From an uncultured Leucothrix sp. (lineage in GTDB: Bacteria; Pseudomonadota; Gammaproteobacteria; Thiotrichales; Thiotrichaceae): 12,234 nucleotides of DNA. The stretch spans positions 1 to 12,234 of the forward strand of contig CALAJG010000317.1 of NCBI GenBank assembly GCA_937923375.1, given 5' to 3'. A program made the position numbers and the translations under genes. Numbering within the stretch: the stretch's first letter is position 1; every line of letters begins with the position of its first letter. The notes under the pieces were generated by a model that saw nothing but the letters and a program-made list of their open reading frames with translations, did not search any database and was not told the DNA's origin. Positions 7,754 through 12,234 of this stretch are shown piece by piece.

Positions 7754-7777
7754 CTGACCAAATACTCATTTGGTCAG
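7754..7777 (+). repeat. Perfect 10-bp hairpin after ccmI, copy 1 of a 28-base repeat
   Basis: CTGACCAAAT (7754-7763) and ATTTGGTCAG (7768-7777) are exact inverted repeats around a four-base loop, 35 bases after the ccmI stop. A diverged copy (23 of 28 bases, counting 7754-7781) lies just after metF in the same orientation relative to transcription. No U-tract follows in the ccm direction (GATGCTTC comes next), so it is a poor intrinsic terminator for ccm. It could protect the mRNA 3' end or be a small repetitive element. On the other strand the hairpin is followed by TTTATTTA, but no minus-strand gene ends there. Confidence 0.6.
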
Positions 7778-7811
7778 GATGCTTCTACCGTAAGGAAGCT
7801 AGAATATCGAT

Positions 7812-7833
7812 TCCGTCATAACATCCGTCATAA
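7812..7833. repeat. Tandem 10-base direct repeat upstream of the acyltransferase gene
   Basis: TCCGTCATAA occurs at 7812-7821 and again at 7824-7833, a 12-base period, about 45-65 bases before the chosen acyltransferase start. Spacing of near one helical turn would suit a direct-repeat protein-binding site, but two copies may be chance. AT-rich sequence (7841-7860) follows and could hold a -10 element; I cannot pick one with confidence. Confidence 0.3.
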
Positions 7834-7877
7834 TGCTTGCTTATTATTATAAAAATAATTGTGGACGGTGCAGGGTA

Positions 7878-8969
7878 ATGGAAGTTAAAGATCGATTTTA
7901 TGAAATTGACCTACTACGGTTTTTGGCTGCCTTAGCGGTTGTTTTATATCATTATACGTTTCGAGGATTTGCTGAGGGGGGTTATAGTCCTGTTGAGTAT
8001 CCGGTACTAGGCGAAGTTTTTAAGTACGGTCTCTATGGAGTACAGCTGTTTTTTATAATCAGTGGTTTTGTGATATTAATGACAGCGAGTAAACGTGATG
8101 CGGCAAATTTTGTCATATCGAGAATTACTCGTTTATATCCTGCCTTCTGGGTGTGTGTTAGCCTGACTGCAGCATTTATTTTCTGGAAAGGCGGGGAGAT
8201 TTTTCAGATAGGGCTAGTCGAGTACCTCTTGAATCTTACGATGATCAGCGGATTTGCCAACGTAAAAATGGTCGATGGTGTTTATTGGACATTGTTAGTT
8301 GAGATAAAATTCTATTTACTAATTTTTGTATTACTAGTTTGCGGGCAAATTAAACGTATTGAATGGTTTTTGGCGTTATGGTTGATCTTGACCATCCTAA
8401 ATTTGCTGGTGCCCTTACCCAAAATAATTACTTTTCTGTTTCTCCCCGATTGGTCGTCTTTCTTTATCGCAGGGGCAGTGTTCTACCTGATTCGACAAAA
8501 TGGCTTGAGTCTGATTCGTGTAGCAATGTTGGTCATGAGCCTGCTGCTGTCGCTGTGGCAAAACTTAAGCGAAATTCGGCACTTGGAAGTGCTCTATAAG
8601 AGCGATTTCTCCCCTTACATCAGCAGTGCAGTTATTGTAGCTTGCTTTACTGTCTTTCTATTTATATCACTTGGGTATACAAAAGGTCTGAGTTCTCAGA
8701 AGCTCATTAAACTGGGCGTGTTAACGTATCCCTTGTATCTCATCCATCAGAATATTGGTTTCATGATGTTTCATGAATTTGGCGGGTCGGTAAATCGTTA
8801 CGTATTACTCATTACGCTTGTGTTGATAATGATGCTGGCATCTTGGTTGATACACCGATTGGTTGAGCAGCCCTTAGGCTACTGGATGAACAAACAATTG
8901 AAACACTTTTGGTCAAAATTTGCTAAATCTGATGAGGTCGTTAAAGCTGTCAAATCTGGGGCACAGTAA
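7878..8969 (+). CDS. Family-3 membrane O-acyltransferase (OafA/NolL type)
   Basis: The protein (363 residues from this start) belongs to the acyltransferase-3 family, inner-membrane enzymes that move acyl groups, often acetyl, onto sugars, polysaccharides or lipids. About ten hydrophobic helices fill the sequence. Family motifs in order: YEIDLLRFLAALAVVLYHY (8-26) with Asp11, Arg14 and His25; QLFFIISGFVI (56-66); SRITRLYP (81-88); YWTLLVEIKFY (136-146) with Glu142; TYPLYLIHQ (about 283-291); and a final RLVEQPLGY before a basic tail. The substrate cannot be told from sequence, and no glycan-synthesis gene is nearby. I chose ATG 7878 because family members begin near this point; AGGG is only two bases upstream, so the ribosome-binding site is poor. 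ATG 7833, in frame, would add 15 atypical residues and also lacks a good site. It follows ccmI by 159 bases on the same strand, without a clear terminator between. Confidence 0.87.
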   Translation: MEVKDRFYEIDLLRFLAALAVVLYHYTFRGFAEGGYSPVEYPVLGEVFKYGLYGVQLFFIISGFVILMTASKRDAANFVISRITRLYPAFWVCVSLTAAFIFWKGGEIFQIGLVEYLLNLTMISGFANVKMVDGVYWTLLVEIKFYLLIFVLLVCGQIKRIEWFLALWLILTILNLLVPLPKIITFLFLPDWSSFFIAGAVFYLIRQNGLSLIRVAMLVMSLLLSLWQNLSEIRHLEVLYKSDFSPYISSAVIVACFTVFLFISLGYTKGLSSQKLIKLGVLTYPLYLIHQNIGFMMFHEFGGSVNRYVLLITLVLIMMLASWLIHRLVEQPLGYWMNKQLKHFWSKFAKSDEVVKAVKSGAQ

Positions 8970-9036
8970 AGCTTATAAGCACGTAAGTGAAATTAACTTC
9001 TGCTGATTCAATGCGCGACTGGAGCTCACATATTAA

Positions 9037-9069
9037 AAAGCAGTATCACCCAATGTATGATACTGCTTT
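9037..9069 (-). terminator. Intrinsic terminator of the sat-cysC transcript, possibly bidirectional
   Basis: AAAGCAGTATCA (9037-9048) and TGATACTGCTTT (9058-9069) form a perfect 12-bp stem with a nine-base loop between two convergent genes. In the minus direction the stem runs into a T-run (complement of the A-run at 9035-9039) and then AATA, a good Rho-independent signature 23 bases past the sat-cysC stop. In the plus direction TTT is followed by CC and then AT-rich sequence, so it may also slow transcription from the acyltransferase side. Confidence 0.75.
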
Positions 9070-9091
9070 CCAAATTTTAAATCGGTGGTAA

Positions 9092-10786
9092 TTAGCCTAT
9101 TAGACCGAGGTTTTCTAGTTTCAGAATTACTTGATGTGCACAGTTATCAACGTCGGCGTTTTGAGTTTCAATTCTGAGCTCTGGTTTTTCAGGGACGTCA
9201 TAAGGGTCTGAAATTCCGGTAAACTCTTTGATCTTCCCTTCTCTAGCAAGTTTATATAATCCTTTTCTGTCACGTCGTTCGCATTCTTCAATTGAAGTAG
9301 CTACATGCACCTCGATAAATGCGCCGAACGTTTCGATATCCTCGCGAACAGCTCGGCGTGTGGTTGCATAGGGTGCAATAGGCGCACATATTGCAATGCC
9401 GCCATTCTTAGTTATCTCCGAGGCGACATAGCCAATTCTGCGAATATTTAAATCTCGATGTTCTTTTGAAAAGCCGAGCTCTGATGACAGATTTTTACGA
9501 ACAACATCGCCGTCAAGTAGTGTCACTGGTCGTCCCCCCATTTCCATCAGTTTTACCATGAGGGCATTGGCAATGGTAGATTTACCAGAGCCAGAGAAAC
9601 CAGTAAAGAAGACCGTGAATCCCTGCTTAGCCCGAGGAGGGCGTGATCGGCGGAGTTCTTCTACAACGCTAGGGAAAGAAAACCATTCCGGTATTTCCAA
9701 GTCTTCAGCCAGGCGCCGACGTAACTCTGTTCCAGAAATGTTCAACACAGTAGCGTCATCTTCAACTTCGTCAGCCGCTTCATACTGAGAACGTTCTTGC
9801 ACATACACCATGTGTTTAAAATCGATCATTTCAATTCCCATTTCTTCCTGATGTTCACGGAATAAGGTTTGGGCATCGTAAGGACCGTAAAAGTCTTCAC
9901 CTTTGGAGTTAATCCCTGGCCCTGCATGGTCACGACCAACAATAAAATGGGTGCAACCGAAATTCTTACGAATTAATCCATGCCATACAGCTTCGCGCGG
10001 CCCAGCCATTCTCATGGCAAGGTTCAATAAGCTCAGGTTCGTCGTTGCTGAAGGGTATTGATCGAGAACGGCGTCATAGCAGCGAACTCTGGTAAAATGA
10101 TCAATGTCGCCAGGCTGGGTCATTCCTACTACTGGGTGGATAAGTAAATTGGCTTGCGTTTCTCTGGCTGCTCTAAACGTCAGTTCCTGATGAGCTCTAT
10201 GCAATGGATTGCGCGTATGAAACGCTACGATGCGTTTCCAGCCAAGCTTGCGAAAGTAGGCACGAAGCTCATTGGGCGTATCACGAAGACCACGAAAGTC
10301 ATAATGAACAGGTTGTTGTATACCTGTTATTGCTCCTCCGAGGTACACCGGGCCAGCGATATTGTGAAGGTAGTTTACTCCTGGATGAGTATCGTCATCG
10401 GAGCCAAATACACTTTTCGCTTCCAGCGTTTTATCCGGAATCCAGCTATCTGAAACGGATAGAGTGGCTAATATAACACCCTCTTGATCTCTTAGTGCTA
10501 TATCAGTTCCCACCTCAGCCTGTTCTGCAAACGCCTGCGAGACATCAAGTGTTATTGGAATCGGCCAAAGTGATCCTTCAGTAAGGCGCATGTCTTTAAC
10601 AACGCTTTGATAATCATCTTGTGTCAGGAACCCTTTAAGAGGATTAAAGCCTCCATTCATTAGCAGTTCTAAATCGCATATTTGGCGGGGTGTCAAATCC
10701 CATGAGGGCAGTCCGGCTGCTTCCATTTTGAGTTTTATCGCACTGTCAGAAGAGACGTACAATTCTGGTATAGGTGTATGGGACAT
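9092..10786 (-). CDS. sat-cysC: Bifunctional sulfate adenylyltransferase / APS kinase
   Basis: The fused enzyme turns sulfate and ATP into APS and then phosphorylates it to PAPS for cytoplasmic sulfate assimilation. The 564-residue form has an N-terminal ATP sulfurylase (about 1-385). Its motifs are DLELLMNGGFNPLKGF (38-53), HTRNPLHRAH (190-199) with the HxxH pair His196/His199, and GRDHAGPG (284-291). The C-terminal APS kinase (about 390-564) has P-loop GFSGSGKS (396-403), LDGDVVR (424-430), KEHRDLNIRRIG (441-452) and the lid KGLYKLAREG. Both domains look complete, in the Aquifex-like Sat-CysC order rather than the animal PAPSS order. Two residues differ from well-studied enzymes: His190 where Gln is usual, and Ala where E. 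coli CysC has phosphoserine 109. I chose ATG 10786, with AGGA 11 bases upstream; an upstream in-frame GTG (10861) lacks a ribosome-binding site. Use of this fusion implies that cysDN may be absent, which I cannot check here. Confidence 0.94.
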   Translation of the reverse strand: MSHTPIPELYVSSDSAIKLKMEAAGLPSWDLTPRQICDLELLMNGGFNPLKGFLTQDDYQSVVKDMRLTEGSLWPIPITLDVSQAFAEQAEVGTDIALRDQEGVILATLSVSDSWIPDKTLEAKSVFGSDDDTHPGVNYLHNIAGPVYLGGAITGIQQPVHYDFRGLRDTPNELRAYFRKLGWKRIVAFHTRNPLHRAHQELTFRAARETQANLLIHPVVGMTQPGDIDHFTRVRCYDAVLDQYPSATTNLSLLNLAMRMAGPREAVWHGLIRKNFGCTHFIVGRDHAGPGINSKGEDFYGPYDAQTLFREHQEEMGIEMIDFKHMVYVQERSQYEAADEVEDDATVLNISGTELRRRLAEDLEIPEWFSFPSVVEELRRSRPPRAKQGFTVFFTGFSGSGKSTIANALMVKLMEMGGRPVTLLDGDVVRKNLSSELGFSKEHRDLNIRRIGYVASEITKNGGIAICAPIAPYATTRRAVREDIETFGAFIEVHVATSIEECERRDRKGLYKLAREGKIKEFTGISDPYDVPEKPELRIETQNADVDNCAHQVILKLENLGLIG

Positions 10787-10902
10787 CAAAGCGTCAATCC
10801 TTTTGCAGTTATTGTTTGATAGTTCTAAATAGTAGTTGCGAGGTTGCTTAAGGGAAACCACAAACTCATTTTATATTATTTGAGACTTCTTTCCTTGACG
10901 CT

Positions 10903-10930
10903 CATCTTGACTAAAGGCATATTTGGTCAG
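10903..10930 (-). repeat. Hairpin-forming copy 2 of the 28-base repeat, right after metF
   Basis: Read on the minus strand from 10930 to 10903, this matches 7754-7781 at 23 of 28 bases, with the first 11 identical (CTGACCAAATA). It begins immediately after the metF TAG. The stem TGACCAAA/TTTAGTCA has one C-A mismatch on the transcript, so it is weaker than copy 1, and no U-tract follows. With the rest of the 144-base metF-sat spacer (10787-10930) it is the only structure I see; AT-rich TAATATAAAAT near 10866-10878 could be part of a sat promoter. Confidence 0.45.
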
Positions 10931-11770
10931 CTAGTTCAGACTTTTGAGCACTTCATTGCAAATCTTGCGATTAGGTTCAACTTGATTCATGCTGTAGAAG
11001 TGTAAGCCTGGGGCGCCTCTTTTAATTAATGTCATACACATTTCAGTGATGTAATCATCGGCAAAGGCTCGCAATGATTTAGGATCATCTTCGTATGTTT
11101 CTAAGCGAATCCGCAGCCAGCGAGGGATCTCGGCACCACAGCCATCTGAAAATCTGGACAGGTTTTCGAAGTTACCAATCGGCATAATGCCAGGAATGAT
11201 TGGGATGTTGGAACCAGCAGCTGCGCATTCATCTACAAAATAGCTATAGGCATCGGTATTGTAAAAATACTGTGTGATGGCACTGTTAGCGCCGGCGTTA
11301 ACTTTTTTAACGAAGTTATTTAGGTCGGTTTTATGATCAATTGACTGTGGGTGCTTTTCAGGATATGCCGCCACTTCGATATGAAAAAAATCGCCGGAGT
11401 GTTCGCGAATAAAGCTGACTAGTTCGTCGGCAAATTGGAACTCACCCGGGTCATCCATACCCATCGGTAAATCACCGCGCAGGGCGACAATTCGATTAAT
11501 ATTGTTCGCTTTATAAGTGTCTAAAATATCACTCATACGCTTCCTGCTAGAGCCAACACAGGTGAGGTGAGAAGCGGTTGGGATTCCAGATTCTTGTTGT
11601 ATCGACAACACAGTATTTAGAGTTCTTTCCTGATCGGACCCCCCAGCGCCAAAAGTCACTGAAAAGAATTCAGGGTTGAGTTCGGCAAGTGTCTGGCTGG
11701 TCGTGATTAAATTCGCTGTGCCTTGTTCGGTTTTAGCTGGGAAGAATTCGAAACTAATGTGTTTATTCAT
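10931..11770 (-). CDS. metF: Methylenetetrahydrofolate reductase, MetF
   Basis: MetF reduces 5,10-methylene-THF to 5-methyl-THF with NADH and FAD, supplying the methyl group for methionine synthesis. The 279-residue protein is a complete TIM barrel. SFEFFP (6-11) holds Glu8, matching the catalytic Glu28 of E. coli; TFGAGGS (39-45), HLTCVG (68-73) and ALRGDLP (96-102) follow, with Asp100 matching Asp120 for flavin tuning. AAYPEKHP (134-141), GANSAITQYFYN (160-171, with Gln167 at the folate site) and PGIMPI are also intact. It is slightly shorter than E. coli MetF (296) because its N terminus begins right at the first strand. The start is ATG 11770 with a modest GAGCGG upstream. It lies downstream of ahcY on the same strand, the Pseudomonas-like order, but a terminator-like hairpin and its own possible promoter separate the two. 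Confidence 0.96.
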   Translation of the reverse strand: MNKHISFEFFPAKTEQGTANLITTSQTLAELNPEFFSVTFGAGGSDQERTLNTVLSIQQESGIPTASHLTCVGSSRKRMSDILDTYKANNINRIVALRGDLPMGMDDPGEFQFADELVSFIREHSGDFFHIEVAAYPEKHPQSIDHKTDLNNFVKKVNAGANSAITQYFYNTDAYSYFVDECAAAGSNIPIIPGIMPIGNFENLSRFSDGCGAEIPRWLRIRLETYEDDPKSLRAFADDYITEMCMTLIKRGAPGLHFYSMNQVEPNRKICNEVLKSLN

Positions 11771-11812
11771 AATATTGACCGCTCACTTATTGAGATGACA
11801 GGCTTTGAATTA

Positions 11813-11818
11813 AGTATA
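11813..11818 (-). promoter_or_regulatory. Possible -10 element of metF
   Basis: On the minus strand TATACT matches the sigma-70 -10 consensus at five of six bases and would give a leader of about 36 bases before the metF ATG. The expected -35 position falls inside the CCTGCAGCTGCAGG palindrome and is a weak match (CTGCAG), so activation or repression by a bound protein is possible. Motif evidence only. Confidence 0.35.
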
Positions 11819-11828
11819 GGATAGGAGG

Positions 11829-11842
11829 CCTGCAGCTGCAGG
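11829..11842. repeat. 14-bp perfect palindrome CCTGCAGCTGCAGG
   Basis: The sequence is exactly self-complementary with no loop, which suits a homodimeric DNA-binding protein better than an RNA hairpin. It sits just upstream of the putative metF -10, over the -35 region. It does not resemble the MetJ box (AGACGTCT) or the MetR site (TGAA-N5-TTCA). It also takes part in alternative RNA pairing with the neighbouring terminator. Confidence 0.5.
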
Positions 11843-11850
11843 TAAATAAA

Positions 11851-11872
11851 GAGGCTGCAGAACAGCAGCCTC
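11851..11872 (-). terminator. Intrinsic terminator after ahcY
   Basis: In the minus direction GAGGCTGC, a six-base loop and GCAGCCTC form a GC-rich 8-bp stem, followed directly by TTTATTTA. It lies about 50 bases beyond the ahcY stop. A second, weaker hairpin (GCTGAAA/TTTCAGC, 11888-11910, nine-base loop) comes before it. The terminator's upstream arm can also pair with sequence further on (11824-11833), so termination may be partial and metF may be partly read from ahcY. Confidence 0.7.
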
Positions 11873-11922
11873 CTAAACTACTAAAATGCTGAAACCAAGG
11901 CGATTTCAGCTAAAGCGAGTTC

Positions 11923-12234
11923 TTAGTAGCGGTAGTGATCAACCTTGTAAGGTCCATCAACTGGAACGCTAATGTAATCCGCTTGGTAGTCACTAAGAGT
12001 TGTTAGCTTAGCTCCAATTTTCTCAAGGTGAAGACGCGCAACTTCCTCATCAAGGTGCTTAGGAAGCATGTAAACCTTGTTTTCGTAGTTTTCACCGTGA
12101 GCCCAAAGCTCGATCTGAGCCAACGTCTGGTTAGTGAACGAGTTAGACATTACAAAGCTAGGGTGACCTGTTCCACAGCCAAGGTTAACCAAACGACCTT
12201 GTGCTAGAAGAATGATGCGCTTACCGTCAGGGAA
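11923..12234 (-). CDS. ahcY: Adenosylhomocysteinase (SAH hydrolase), C-terminal 103 residues
   Basis: AhcY reversibly splits S-adenosylhomocysteine into adenosine and homocysteine, removing the inhibitor left by methyl transfer and feeding homocysteine to methionine synthesis. Only the C-terminal part is in the window; the 5' end lies beyond the right edge. The visible frame starts FPDGKRIILLAQGRLVNLG and continues through GCGTGHPSFVMSNSFTNQ. It ends in PYKVDHYRY and TAA (11923-11925), the family's characteristic C terminus, whose Lys and Tyr reach the NAD of the adjacent subunit. The reading frame has no break. The TTG at 12190-12192 is an internal Leu codon, not a start. The full protein is usually about 430-470 residues. 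Confidence 0.97.
   Translation of the reverse strand, partial: FPDGKRIILLAQGRLVNLGCGTGHPSFVMSNSFTNQTLAQIELWAHGENYENKVYMLPKHLDEEVARLHLEKIGAKLTTLSDYQADYISVPVDGPYKVDHYRY

Noticed and set aside
7754..7777. Hairpin after ccmI as a Rho-independent terminator of the ccm operon
   Set aside because: No U-tract follows on the plus strand; I list it as a repeat hairpin instead.
10787..10861. GTG start of sat-cysC adding 25 residues
   Set aside because: No ribosome-binding site precedes it and the extra residues are foreign to the family; ATG 10786 has AGGA upstream.
11771..11842. MetJ or MetR operator for metF
   Set aside because: No AGACGTCT-like tandem boxes and no TGAA-N5-TTCA were found.
11771..11922. 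SAH or SAM riboswitch in front of metF
   Set aside because: I see no conserved core of these classes. SAH riboswitches normally precede ahcY, whose 5' end is outside the window.
12190..12192. TTG as a start codon giving a short separate protein at the right edge
   Set aside because: The frame stays open to the window end and the upstream residues continue the AhcY consensus.

Overview
The window is a slice of a gammaproteobacterial chromosome. It has moderate GC, short gaps, the full System I cytochrome c maturation set in the order ccmABCDEFGHI with a separate ccmI, and an ahcY-metF pair. Gene content and order suggest a marine lineage near Pseudomonadales/Cellvibrionales/Oceanospirillales. 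That placement is an inference; no rRNA or other phylogenetic marker is present.

Layout: (1) 1-525, minus strand: a lipoprotein gene cut by the window edge, resembling the UPF0323 family known from Helicobacter/Campylobacter. (2) 526-658: a divergent promoter region. (3) 659-7718, plus strand: nine tightly packed ccm genes, most overlapping by 1-8 bases, including a 53-residue ccmD. (4) 7754-7777: a perfect hairpin after ccmI. (5) 7878-8969, plus: a family-3 membrane acyltransferase of unknown substrate. (6) 9037-9069: a terminator hairpin between convergent genes. (7) 9092-10786, minus: a fused ATP sulfurylase/APS kinase. (8) 10931-11770, minus: metF. (9) 11771-11922: a palindrome-rich spacer. 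(10) 11923-12234, minus: the last 103 residues of ahcY, cut by the window edge. No stretch over 300 bases lacks a gene, and I see no tRNA, rRNA, insertion sequence, phage gene or CRISPR array.

How the genes work together: CcmABCD load haem onto the chaperone CcmE and release it. CcmF with CcmH/CcmI passes haem to apocytochrome c, whose CXXCH thiols are kept reduced by CcmG and CcmH. On the right, Sat-CysC activates sulfate to PAPS for assimilation. MetF makes 5-methyl-THF and AhcY clears S-adenosylhomocysteine, so both feed the homocysteine/methionine cycle. The right half is therefore a sulfur-assimilation/methyl-cycle cluster.

Most of the window is conventional, and I did not find a clearly new system. 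The points most worth a second look are the atypical periplasmic loop of CcmC (a Cys pair where WW normally precedes the haem-binding His), a 28-base hairpin repeat found just after both ccmI and metF, mutually exclusive RNA structures between ahcY and metF, and the UPF0323-like lipoprotein beside a ccm operon.
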